A stretch of DNA of 64,000 nt from JAEUHM01 sp964538625 (lineage in GTDB: Bacteria > Verrucomicrobiota > Verrucomicrobiia > Verrucomicrobiales > Verrucomicrobiaceae), in contig CAZIGH010000016.1 in the NCBI GenBank assembly GCA_964538625.1, positions 1 through 64,000 of the forward strand, in the 5' to 3' direction. The notes below the pieces were generated by a model. The model saw only the letters and a program-made list of their open reading frames with translations, searched no databases and was not told where the DNA came from. Positions 16,559-24,740 of the stretch are shown here, piece after piece. The translations under genes and the position numbers were made by a program. Within the stretch, counting starts at the first letter, position 1; the number at the start of each line of letters is the position of its first letter.

Positions 16559-18121
16559 ATGAAAGCTCCGCACCTCCTGCTGTTGATCCTCCACGCTTTT
16601 CTAACGGCAGCGAATGCCTTGACCGTTTACCCACCGGTCCCAGGACTGCCGCCCTCCAGCCACTACCAAGTCCGCGTGCGTTCTGAGGGAGGTGATGGTA
16701 AATGGAAGCGCGCCTTTGCCATGCAGACCGAGTGCCTGAAGGCGGGAGGATATTTTGACACGCTTGCGGGCTGGACGCACAGCTACGTGAACTTCGAGAT
16801 GTCGGGACCGGTAGAGGTGGAGCTTTCCCGCGCAGACGGCCACCCTATCCAGAGTGCCGCTGTGCATCCGAAGCGCAAGGCCGCCAACTGCAAGGTGAGA
16901 GAGGGTAAAGTGTTCCTTACCTTGCCGCAGCCGTGTCTGGTGGCGGTGGACATCGACGGTCAGATGGATCAACAGGACACTGGAAAAGGATACTCCGGCC
17001 CGCCGATTCACACCGTATCCCTCTTTGCCAATCCTCCTCTCAACGGAAAGCCAAAGCTAGGAGGTGCCGGTGTTTATGCAGTGAAACCGGGTGAAGCGCC
17101 GCCTGTGGAGGGCTCATGGACCACGCTCTATTTTTTGCCGGGCGTGCATGACATAGGCCTCGCTTATCCGCTGAGAGCAAACTGCACCTACTACATACCG
17201 GGAGATGCCATCGTTTATGGCACGCTGTCCAATACCAAATGGAGTGGGGCTGAAGGCGTTCGCATCCTTGGTCACGGAACGCTCTCAGGAGCGCGCCTCA
17301 TGCATCCTGCGTACGCCAGACCCAGAGTGCCTGAGAGAGAGCATAACCGCTACCGCCCTATTGAGGTGGTGGGTGCCAAGCGAGCATTGGTGGAAGGTGT
17401 CACCATCACGGACTCAGCCTATCATTCGCTGATGCTCATTCACCCCTACGAGCCAGATCAGATCAACCGCGTCACCTGGACGAAAATTTTCACGTGGCGG
17501 GCGAATGGAGATGGCATCAATCCCTTCGGTAACACCCTTGTGGAGGATTGTTTCATCCGCACCCAGGATGACTCTCTCTATGTCAATGGACCCGGCATTC
17601 GGCGTTGTGTGCTCTGGAATGATGCCAACGGCTCTTCCTTTGTGCTCAGTAGCATTCCGCAGTTGGAGGGGCGCAGTCTCATCGTAGAAGACTGTGATGT
17701 CATCTACTCCCGCGCCAAGTGGCATCACTGGAGCGGTGGACGCGTTTTCAACATGCGTGGCGAGAATGATGAAGCCGGTGGGGCCGGGGTCATCTTCCGC
17801 GACATCCGCATTACCGACCCGCGTCCCACGCTTCAACAGTTCTTCCTCTGCATGAAGGTGCCGGAACCTTACGGTGACGGGGAGCAGGGTAAAGGGGACT
17901 TGTCCGGCGTCCTGTTCCAGAACATCTCCATCGCAGCCCGGAGTGTCCTGGGGGAACCGCAGCTGCTCTGGGGACACCGCTCCGCACGTATCCGCCAGCT
18001 AACCTTCGAGAACCTCACCTTGCAGGGCAGGAAGGTGACTGCGCCTGAATTCTTTAAGACGAATGAATACGTGGAAGGTCTGGTGTTTGAACCAAGGGTC
18101 GAACGCCCTGGCCAGAAGTGA
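16559..18121 (+). CDS. exported right-handed beta-helix glycosidase (GH28/GH49-like)
   Basis: A 520-residue protein with a signal peptide from ATG 16559 (MKAPHLLLLILHAFLTAANA). After an Ig-like N-terminal domain (to about residue 180) comes a pectin-lyase-type parallel beta-helix with turns such as GVRILGHGTLSGARL, VVGAKRALVEGVTITDS and LVEDCFIRTQDDSLYVNG. Acidic residues that could be catalytic lie in WRANGDGINPFGN and RTQDDSLYVNG, the place where GH28 and GH49 enzymes keep paired aspartates. Polygalacturonase or dextranase/isopullulanase-type activity is possible. Its position 105 bp after the GH67-like gene suggests co-expression for degradation of a uronate-containing polysaccharide. Confidence 0.68.
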   Translation: MKAPHLLLLILHAFLTAANALTVYPPVPGLPPSSHYQVRVRSEGGDGKWKRAFAMQTECLKAGGYFDTLAGWTHSYVNFEMSGPVEVELSRADGHPIQSAAVHPKRKAANCKVREGKVFLTLPQPCLVAVDIDGQMDQQDTGKGYSGPPIHTVSLFANPPLNGKPKLGGAGVYAVKPGEAPPVEGSWTTLYFLPGVHDIGLAYPLRANCTYYIPGDAIVYGTLSNTKWSGAEGVRILGHGTLSGARLMHPAYARPRVPEREHNRYRPIEVVGAKRALVEGVTITDSAYHSLMLIHPYEPDQINRVTWTKIFTWRANGDGINPFGNTLVEDCFIRTQDDSLYVNGPGIRRCVLWNDANGSSFVLSSIPQLEGRSLIVEDCDVIYSRAKWHHWSGGRVFNMRGENDEAGGAGVIFRDIRITDPRPTLQQFFLCMKVPEPYGDGEQGKGDLSGVLFQNISIAARSVLGEPQLLWGHRSARIRQLTFENLTLQGRKVTAPEFFKTNEYVEGLVFEPRVERPGQK

Positions 18122-18141
18122 ACCACTGAGACTGGCTGAGG

Positions 18142-18765
18142 TCAGCGCTTTTTCGAAGTGCCGTGACGCCCACGCGCCAACTTAGGGGATGGCTGGTCTT
18201 GCAGCCTGACTTTGTGGATGTGGAAGGGCGCTGACGAACCGCTGTCAAACTCCGCTGCCGCGCTGAGTCCCGCTTTTACGATGTCCTCTACCTTATCGTG
18301 CAGGTCATATACGGCTTGCATGGCTCCAAGCGCGTAGTCACGCCCTGAGCCAGCGGCCCAGTAATGGTGGAACTGCTGCGCGGAGCGGTAGGAGTAAAGC
18401 GCAAAAATGCCGTGTTGATTCGCGGCAAGCCCATAGAACTGGGTGGTTTCGTATTCCTCCCCTTTGTCATGGTATGCGGCCATGAAGTAGTCTGTCTTCA
18501 GCTTGTGATGAGCCAGCCGGAAGGTTTCGAAGATAGACGCGGTGGAACTAAAGTCACGAGGATGCTGGGGATCAGAAAAGTAGCTCTCCAGCACAACGAG
18601 ACTGGCCGAAGTTCCCGTAAGGCCGATGTAGGTGCCATCAATGCAGGTGATCTTTTTGTGATTGACCACGTGATGAGACTTCTGACGCAGCGGACCGAGG
18701 CTACTGAGTGTGTCTGCACCTATGCAGGCATAACCATTTTTCTGTGCGACGACGATGGTGGACAT
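18142..18765 (-). CDS. HslV/proteasome-like Ntn hydrolase with predicted Ser-1
   Basis: From ATG 18765 the 207-residue protein starts MSTIVVAQKNGYACIGADTL. This lines up with HslV (M-T-T-I-V...GDGQ): removal of Met would expose Ser-1 where HslV has Thr-1. The Asp in GAD and the Lys-containing RQKSHHVVNHKKI segment match other active-site positions, and WAAGSGRDYALGAMQAVYD matches the HslV GSG helix. No hslU-type ATPase is nearby. The gene is the last of the envelope operon, 31 bp after the ABC exporter. A longer in-frame start at 18894 would hide the nucleophile inside the chain and is unlikely. The substrate is unknown. Confidence 0.7.
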   Translation of the reverse strand: MSTIVVAQKNGYACIGADTLSSLGPLRQKSHHVVNHKKITCIDGTYIGLTGTSASLVVLESYFSDPQHPRDFSSTASIFETFRLAHHKLKTDYFMAAYHDKGEEYETTQFYGLAANQHGIFALYSYRSAQQFHHYWAAGSGRDYALGAMQAVYDLHDKVEDIVKAGLSAAAEFDSGSSAPFHIHKVRLQDQPSPKLARGRHGTSKKR

Positions 18766-18796
18766 GGGCTTGTGATAGGGTGGGCGCGTGAGGGGG

Positions 18797-20698
18797 CTAG
18801 CTCTCCTCCCGGAACTGGAGCTGGTAAAGGCGCTGATAGAGCTCGCTGGTCTGAAGCAGCTCCTGGTGGGTGCCGCGGGCTTCGATGCCGCCATCCTTCA
18901 TAACGATGATCTGGTCTGCCTCCAGGACGGTGGAGAGTCGGTGAGCGATGGCGATGACGGTCTTGCCCCTAGACAACTCATGAATGGCTTCCTGAATGAT
19001 GCGTTCCGTCTCGGTATCGAGCGCGGATGTGGCCTCGTCCAGCAGCAGGATGGGGGCGTTTCTCAGTATGGCGCGGGCGATGGTGACGCGCTGGCGCTGA
19101 CCACCGGAGAGGTTGCCGCCGGAGTCTCCCACGATCGTGTCATACCCTTCCTCCTTCTGTTTGACGAAATCATCCACGTGAGCACGGCGGGCGGCGTCCA
19201 GGATCTCTTCCTCCGTGGCGTCCAGCCGTCCGTAGCGGATGTTCTCACGAATGGTGTCATGGAAGAGAAAAGCATCCTGATTGACCACGCCGATCTGGTT
19301 GCGAAGTGACTCCTGCGTGACCTCGCGGATGTCGATGCCGTCGATCTCAATGCGGCCTTCATCCACGTCGTAAAAGCGCTGGAGCAGGGTAAAGATAGTG
19401 GACTTCCCGGCACCTGTGGGGCCTACCAAAGCGTAGAAACGCCCCGGCTGAAGGTCGAGGTTGATGTTGCGAACGGCGGCCTTTTGCCCGCCCTTCACCG
19501 TGGCGTAGGTGAAGGTGACGTTGTGAAAGGTCACGTGTCCCTTGCTTTGCTTCAGGCGCACGGCTCCGGGTTTGTCTTTGATTTCCGGCTCCTCTTCCAT
19601 GACCTCGAAGATGGAGGTGGTGGCCACGATGGCTTTCTGCATCATGAGCTGGATGCGTGAGAGCGCCTTAGTGTGCGGATAGATCTGGGTGAGGCCACCT
19701 ATGAGCATGAGGAAGGTGGGGGGGTCGATGCGGCCCTTCGCGTAGTAAAGTCCGGCTGCGATGCCCATGGAGGCCACCACTTCCACGAGCATGCCCACAA
19801 GTTCCATGGCTTTGCTGTAGCGCATGATGAGTTTGTTCATCTTGGCGCTGGAGTCCTTGAACTTGTTTTCCTCATGCCGCTCCCGGGCCAGGGACTTCAC
19901 GACGCGGATGCCGGTGAAGGCTTCCGTCATCTGCACCATGATGGCTCCGACTTCTTTCTCCTCCTGTGCGCCAGCCTTGCGCACCTTCCGCCCGATGATG
20001 ATGACAGGCACGATGCAAAGGGGAAACACGATCAATGAAATGAAAGTGAAAGTGGGTGCCATGTAGAACAGCGTGGCGAGGATGGCCAAAATGGCGACCG
20101 GCCGCTGAACAATGTCTTGAGAGAGGGTGATGAGGTTTTGCTGGGCCACGCGTGACTGGTTGAACACGGTTTGCACCAGGTTGCCCGTCTTGGCTCGTGA
20201 GAAGTAGCCGAGTGACTGGCTGAGGATGGCCCGATAGACGTCATTGCGCAGGTCATAGAGAATGCGATTCCCTACCCACATCATGAAGTAGTTTGCCAGA
20301 TAGGTAAGACCACCGCGCAGGAGAAACACCGCAGGCACCAGGAGACAGGCGGCGATGAGGATGGTGTTGGAGCCGATCAGACTAGGAGGTATCCAATGGA
20401 GGAGGTTCACTTTGAACCCGCCGAATCCGAGGGTGAAGAGCTTGGCCGCCTTCTCGGGATTCTCCATGATCTTGCTGTCTGCCAGCACGATGGAGAATAC
20501 CACGTAGAGTCCCTGAACGAGGATGGCATTCGAGAGGCCAGCGATGACGCTGAGGAAGATGCCCAAGAAGAAGCGTCCACGATAGGGACGGACGTAGGCG
20601 AAGAGCTTGGGATAGGTTTCCTTGGCTAGTGCCCAAGCCTCGGCCGAGGACAGGCTGGCGTAGTCTTTGCGACTAACTCTGACGGTTTTACGGGACAT
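18797..20698 (-). CDS. MsbA-like ABC exporter (fused permease and ATPase)
   Basis: A 633-residue half-transporter. The N-terminal half has about six hydrophobic segments and the ABC type-1 membrane fold (for example FFLGIFLSVIAGLSNAILVQG). The ATPase half shows Walker A GPTGAGKST, Q-loop GVVNQDAFLF, signature LSGGQRQRV, Walker B ILLLDEATSALD and the H-loop IAHRLSTV. The length and layout fit MsbA-type lipid A or lipid-linked glycan flippases. The ATG overlaps the stop of the glycosyltransferase-9 gene by 1 bp, and two glycosyltransferases precede it. Export of an LPS precursor or glycolipid across the inner membrane is therefore the best guess. Confidence 0.9.
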   Translation of the reverse strand: MSRKTVRVSRKDYASLSSAEAWALAKETYPKLFAYVRPYRGRFFLGIFLSVIAGLSNAILVQGLYVVFSIVLADSKIMENPEKAAKLFTLGFGGFKVNLLHWIPPSLIGSNTILIAACLLVPAVFLLRGGLTYLANYFMMWVGNRILYDLRNDVYRAILSQSLGYFSRAKTGNLVQTVFNQSRVAQQNLITLSQDIVQRPVAILAILATLFYMAPTFTFISLIVFPLCIVPVIIIGRKVRKAGAQEEKEVGAIMVQMTEAFTGIRVVKSLARERHEENKFKDSSAKMNKLIMRYSKAMELVGMLVEVVASMGIAAGLYYAKGRIDPPTFLMLIGGLTQIYPHTKALSRIQLMMQKAIVATTSIFEVMEEEPEIKDKPGAVRLKQSKGHVTFHNVTFTYATVKGGQKAAVRNINLDLQPGRFYALVGPTGAGKSTIFTLLQRFYDVDEGRIEIDGIDIREVTQESLRNQIGVVNQDAFLFHDTIRENIRYGRLDATEEEILDAARRAHVDDFVKQKEEGYDTIVGDSGGNLSGGQRQRVTIARAILRNAPILLLDEATSALDTETERIIQEAIHELSRGKTVIAIAHRLSTVLEADQIIVMKDGGIEARGTHQELLQTSELYQRLYQLQFREES

Positions 20699-21687
20699 TA
20701 AGTGAAGGTGGTGTCGATAGCACTGATCACCTGCTGAGTCGAGATGAGTTCCACGGGGCCGCCCTGATCTCGAGGTCGGGTGCTGGCCAGGGGTTGCGGA
20801 TGACCGGCCAGGAGAGTGATGGCCCTCGCGTGCAGCGGTCTCCAGTGATGGGGGTTGGTAGGGCCAAACAGCACCACTTGCGGACGTTCATACATGGCTG
20901 CCAAGTGCATGGCCATGCTGTCCACGCCCAGCGCCAACTGGGACCTAGCGATGACGGCCGCCGTTTCCACGAGGCTCAGTCTGCCCGTGAGATCGGTCAC
21001 ATGCACCTCCAGCGTCTCACGAAGCAGGTCGAGATGTGGTCGCTCCAGACCTTCGTTCGTTCCTGTGAGCACTACAGGCAGTTGACGCTCACGAACCAGA
21101 TGCTTGATGACCTGTGCCCAGCGTGTGGCCGGCCAGAACTTCTCCTCGCGCGCAGTGCCTATGTGTACTACGGCGTAGGTGGAAGGAGCTTCAGGCACCA
21201 ATACGTTCGGGACAAGCAGCGCAGCGCCCGACGCCTCTGGGCAGCCAGTGAGGGCAAGATGAAAGTCGCGGGTGTGCAGGTCTCTCACGGAAGCCTGCGA
21301 GAGTTCGCTGTAGGCGCGTGCCCGCCAGTGCCGGGAGGCAAACTTGGCGTAGCCAACCGTGCGCTTGGCCCGCGAGAGCCATGCCATGGCAGCGCTGCGG
21401 TCGGTGCCTGTGAAGTCGAGCGTGAGATCCCACTCGCCGAAGAGCACGCTGGCCCAGACAGCTATGTTCAGACGGCCTGGGTGAAGGGCCAGCACGCGAT
21501 CCACTCCTCGGAAGCATTCCGCCAGCGGTGCCGCTGCCGCCGATGTGACGATGACGATTTCGGCCTCTGCATGGGCAGTACGCAGTGCGGAGACGGCTGG
21601 CGCGGTGAGGATGGTGTCGCCTATGCGCTTGAGCTGGAGGATGAGGATGCGTCTTGGACCCAGGTTGCTCATGCTGGTGGGCGCCAT
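20698..21687 (-). CDS. glycosyltransferase family 9 (heptosyltransferase-like)
   Basis: A 329-residue protein with the GT9 GT-B fold. The N-terminus has ILILQLKRIGDTILTAPAVSALR (the R-x-G-D-x-x-x-T motif of LPS heptosyltransferases). The C-terminal nucleotide-sugar half has VVHIGTAREEKFWP and the hallmark LALGVDSMAMHLAAMYERPQVVLFGPTNP. It probably adds a heptose or related sugar to an LPS-type core on the cytoplasmic face. It overlaps the upstream GT4 gene by 19 bp and the downstream ABC exporter gene by 1 bp, so it is part of a tightly packed envelope operon. MSNLGPRR, six codons in, is an equally possible start. Confidence 0.88.
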   Translation of the reverse strand: MAPTSMSNLGPRRILILQLKRIGDTILTAPAVSALRTAHAEAEIVIVTSAAAAPLAECFRGVDRVLALHPGRLNIAVWASVLFGEWDLTLDFTGTDRSAAMAWLSRAKRTVGYAKFASRHWRARAYSELSQASVRDLHTRDFHLALTGCPEASGAALLVPNVLVPEAPSTYAVVHIGTAREEKFWPATRWAQVIKHLVRERQLPVVLTGTNEGLERPHLDLLRETLEVHVTDLTGRLSLVETAAVIARSQLALGVDSMAMHLAAMYERPQVVLFGPTNPHHWRPLHARAITLLAGHPQPLASTRPRDQGGPVELISTQQVISAIDTTFT

Positions 21688-22901
21688 GCCTTCGCGTAGG
21701 CGTGGAGGATGCGCTGGCGGTAGTGGTCCCAGGTGAGGCAGCGCAGCACACGCTCTCGGCCTTTCATTCCCATGGCCTGGAGATCCGCGCGTCTGCGGTG
21801 CGCTGTCTGGATGGCTTCAGCGAGTGCTTCCGGATCGTTCGGCGGGATGAGAAACCCATTCTCTCCGTCCACCAATGCATCACCAGACTCCTCTGTGGCG
21901 ATGAGCGGTAGCCCACAGGCGGCGGCCTCCAGCGTGACCTTGGCAAACCCCTCGCACTCACTGGGAAAGACAAACGCGCTGCTGCGGCGAAGCTCATCCT
22001 GCACCCGTGAACTGAAGCCGAGATGCTTCACGTTATCCGTAGCATGTTCTGTGAAGGCGGCTTTCACGTCATGGTGCAGCGTGCCTAGCAAGACGAGCTC
22101 CGCATTCTTCAGCGCAAGCCTTTTCCAGGCTGCAAGCAGGTGATGCACGCCTTTTCGCTGGATCAAGGCTCCCACAAAGATGAGACGGAAGACATCCTCC
22201 GGCGGGCTGCCTGGTGAGTATCGCTCCGGGTCCACGCCACGGGAGACGTAGTGCAGCTTCCGCTCTGGCACTCCTGCGGCTAAGAAGGTCTCGGCAGACT
22301 TCCGGGAGGGTACGAGGATGAGATCTGCCAGGTCATACTCTGCCAGCATGCGGGTGCGGCCTATGGGTAGCTCCCGCCGCCACTCTTTCCATGAGCGCCC
22401 GTTCAGCCGGTCCTCTCGTTCGCTGCGGGTCTCGCCTGGCTTGAGCGTGCCTTTGTTGCGGTGCCAAGTGGGGATGTCGATGACGCTGCCGATGCCTCTT
22501 TGGCGAGCCTCTACTAAGGCCTCAAAACAGTCTCCACTCCAACCGTGGAAGAAGTCATACCGATAGCGCCGCAGTTCAGCAGCGGCAGCCCAAGCGGTGT
22601 AACGCTTCTTCGCAGCGTAGTACTCCTCGCTGGGCAGGCGTGAGAGCAGCCGCACGGGATGTAACTGGAGCGAACGCACGGGCAGGGAGTCTTCATGGCT
22701 GCCAAAGCACAATGCCCGGGTCAGCGACCCACAGCGGTGACTGGCGCGCACGCCCTCAAGGGAGGTAGAGTCCAGCCCTGTGCCGCCAATGCCTGCGCTC
22801 GTGGCGTAGAGCAGCTCCCGCGGTAAGGCGGAGTGCGGCGGAGGCGGCTGGGTCAACAGCGCCTCTGGTGAGAAGTGATCCAGAGGAACACTGGCAGACA
22901 T
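21669..22901 (-). CDS. glycosyltransferase family 4 (group 1)
   Basis: A 410-residue GT-B glycosyltransferase from ATG 22901; an in-frame ATG at 22940 adds 13 residues. The C-terminal half contains FRLIFVGALIQRKGVHHLL, the donor-binding stretch FVFPSECEGFAKVTLEAAACGLPLIATEESG and the E-x7-E-type pattern of retaining GT4 enzymes. The N-terminal half has an acceptor-domain segment FDFFHGWSGD-like near residue 115. It probably transfers a sugar to a lipid or LPS-core acceptor. The gene sits 54 bp after the squalene/phytoene synthase gene and overlaps the GT9 gene, so it belongs to the same transcription unit. Confidence 0.87.
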   Translation of the reverse strand: MSASVPLDHFSPEALLTQPPPPHSALPRELLYATSAGIGGTGLDSTSLEGVRASHRCGSLTRALCFGSHEDSLPVRSLQLHPVRLLSRLPSEEYYAAKKRYTAWAAAAELRRYRYDFFHGWSGDCFEALVEARQRGIGSVIDIPTWHRNKGTLKPGETRSEREDRLNGRSWKEWRRELPIGRTRMLAEYDLADLILVPSRKSAETFLAAGVPERKLHYVSRGVDPERYSPGSPPEDVFRLIFVGALIQRKGVHHLLAAWKRLALKNAELVLLGTLHHDVKAAFTEHATDNVKHLGFSSRVQDELRRSSAFVFPSECEGFAKVTLEAAACGLPLIATEESGDALVDGENGFLIPPNDPEALAEAIQTAHRRRADLQAMGMKGRERVLRCLTWDHYRQRILHAYAKAWRPPA

Positions 22902-22955
22902 GAGGACCTTGTTCTTGCCTTTCGTGCCAGTGGTTCGCAAGGAGAAAACGCCCTT

Positions 22956-24002
22956 TCACAAACCACGCGCAGGCTTGGCCAGCCTTTCGGCCAGTTTCGC
23001 AAGGCCGCCCGCTGAACTGGAGACGGTGGCTTTGAGGATGATGGAGCCCACCTCCAGTCTGCTGACCTTTATCCCGGCACGCAGTTCGTCGTTCGTAGCT
23101 TGCTTCAGCAGGGCAAGCGTGCGCAGCCCCAGCAGCACGGGCAGTGCGGTGGCATGACGCAGACGGCCATGCTGGATACGGGTCACGTAATCTACACCGC
23201 ATCGCAGATGCTCTTGCGCAGCCGTGACCCATTGCTCCCACACGGGTCGAAGGACCAGTGGGTCAGAGGTGATGTGGGGTTCAGTGACTCCTAACGTGCG
23301 CCACTGTTCGGCAGGCAGGTAGCAGCGGCCCAGGTGCGCGTCTTTTTGGATGTCACGGAGGATGTTGACCAGTTGCAGTCCCTTGCCGTAGCGAATGCCC
23401 AGCGCCGTCATCTCGTCTTCATCCGTTTCGGGCACGAACGCCTCCGGCATCTCGCTGAAGCAAAGCCGTGTCCAGAACTCTCCCACGCACCCGGCGACGA
23501 GCCATGTGTATTCCTCCAGCTCCGCAGCGGTCTGGAGCGAGCGCAGTGGCGAGGGAGAAGGGAACCGCTCGATGTCCAACTGCTGCCCGTGAATGATGGG
23601 ACCCAGCACCTCCCGCACGGCTGTGAGACGGGCACCGTGCATGGTGGATAGCCAGGCCAGCGCGTCCTGAAGCCGCTGCATTAGCGTTGCTTCTGCGGGA
23701 TCCGTCTGAAGGGGGCGGAACTCTGTCTCCAGACGCGCAGCCAGCGCCCTAGCATCTGCATTCACGCCCTGCACCAGGCCGGAAAAGGTCTGTAACATAT
23801 CAATGCGTGTTTCAGCGGGTACTGCTGCCGTGTCAGCTATGGTGTCCGCAGTGCGTGCCAGCAAGTAGGCCAGAGAGATGGGTTCACGCAGCACCGAAGG
23901 CAGCGCCTTGAGCGTGAGGTAAAAGGACCGTGAGACAGACGCCAATAAGGCTCCTCCCAGCTCCTTCTCGAAACGCGATTCTTCTTCCATGTCTGCGAGC
24001 AT
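22956..24002 (-). CDS. squalene/phytoene synthase family protein
   Basis: A 348-residue all-helical prenyl synthase. The first aspartate-rich motif is ARTADTIADTA (about residues 50-60) and the second lies in LVNILRDIQKDAHLGRCYLP (about 212-231). SVSRSFYLTLKALP at the N-terminus is also typical. The family condenses two prenyl diphosphates to squalene or phytoene for hopanoids, sterols or carotenoids. The Asp spacing (DTIAD) cannot alone separate squalene from phytoene synthase. No desaturase or cyclase is adjacent; instead LPS-type glycosyltransferases follow, so a membrane-lipid role is possible. A second in-frame ATG lies at 23990. Confidence 0.85.
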   Translation of the reverse strand: MLADMEEESRFEKELGGALLASVSRSFYLTLKALPSVLREPISLAYLLARTADTIADTAAVPAETRIDMLQTFSGLVQGVNADARALAARLETEFRPLQTDPAEATLMQRLQDALAWLSTMHGARLTAVREVLGPIIHGQQLDIERFPSPSPLRSLQTAAELEEYTWLVAGCVGEFWTRLCFSEMPEAFVPETDEDEMTALGIRYGKGLQLVNILRDIQKDAHLGRCYLPAEQWRTLGVTEPHITSDPLVLRPVWEQWVTAAQEHLRCGVDYVTRIQHGRLRHATALPVLLGLRTLALLKQATNDELRAGIKVSRLEVGSIILKATVSSSAGGLAKLAERLAKPARGL

Positions 24003-24120
24003 GGCACGTAAGGGCCAAATGGCGAGCGGGTGCTTTCCAGCATGGTGAGCGGCTAAGAGACTCCCGGATAGCTGCCCCCTCGCCTTTCACCCGACTCACT
24101 CATTCCGCAGTGTGAGACAC

Positions 24121-24151
24121 AAAAAAACGACGCGGAGGGTCTCCGCGTCGT
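24121..24151 (-). terminator. rho-independent terminator of the RRM gene
   Basis: A perfect 10-bp inverted repeat (24128-24137 with 24141-24150, loop of 3 nt) is preceded on the plus strand by seven A residues at 24121-24127. Read on the minus strand this is a GC-rich stem followed by TTTTTTT, a textbook intrinsic terminator 42 bp after the RRM gene stop. It isolates that gene from the envelope operon. Confidence 0.9.
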
Positions 24152-24192
24152 CAATCCTTTGCCGGGGCTTATGTGCCGGCGTCCTGGCTGGC

Positions 24193-24564
24193 TTACCAGC
24201 GGTCACGTCCGCCACGGTCGCGATCGCGCCCGCCGCCGCCGCCGTAGCCACCACCACCGCCGCGGCGCCCGCCGCCACCACCACCGTAACCGCCGCCGCC
24301 GCCGCCGCGATCTTCGCGAGGACGAGCTTCATTGACAGTGAGGGCACGGCCGCCCATGGAGGTACCGTGCACGCCCTTGATGGCTGCTGCCATTCCTTCC
24401 GGGCTGCCCATACTGACAAATGCGAATCCACGCGAACGTCCCGTGTCGCGATCCATCATGATGGCGACGTCAGTGACTTCGCCGTGTTGACCGAAGATTT
24501 CGCGCAGTTCGACTTCGGTGGCGCTGAAGGGCAAGTTGCCCACATACATTTTCGTGTTGCTCAT
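24193..24564 (-). CDS. glycine-rich RNA-recognition-motif (RRM) protein
   Basis: From ATG 24564 the 123-residue protein has one RRM domain (residues 1-80): RNP2 is KMYVGNLPF (about 5-13) and RNP1 is SRGFAFVSM (about 46-54). A Gly/Arg/Tyr/Asp tail follows, with GGGGGG and GYGG runs, ending RDRDRGGRDRW. These single-RRM proteins bind RNA and are common in cyanobacteria and Verrucomicrobia, often linked to cold adaptation; that role is inference here. The tail is encoded by low-complexity GGN repeats (about 24200-24310). The gene stands alone, with its own terminator downstream. Confidence 0.92.
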   Translation of the reverse strand: MSNTKMYVGNLPFSATEVELREIFGQHGEVTDVAIMMDRDTGRSRGFAFVSMGSPEGMAAAIKGVHGTSMGGRALTVNEARPREDRGGGGGGYGGGGGGRRGGGGGYGGGGGRDRDRGGRDRW

Positions 24565-24740
24565 GGCTTTGACATGTCCGGCGCCACGTGCCCGCTGGCT
24601 TCTCTCAGGAGGGCCCCACTGTGGGTTTATGCCCGTCACCGAATCCAAGACTCACCTGACGAACGCCATTCCTTTCAAATCGTCAGGGTACTTAGCTCGA
24701 ACGTGGTGAGAATGGCCCACAAATCCGATAAAGCAAGCGG

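Noticed and set aside
18125..18155. terminator between the beta-helix glycosidase and the HslV-like gene
   Set aside because: The palindrome GCTGAGGTCAGC allows only a very short loop, and the T-run falls inside the coding end of the opposite gene.
24200..24310. GC-rich triplet repeat that might be a CRISPR or minisatellite
   Set aside because: The repeats are the GGN codons of the glycine-rich tail of the RRM protein, without regular spacers.
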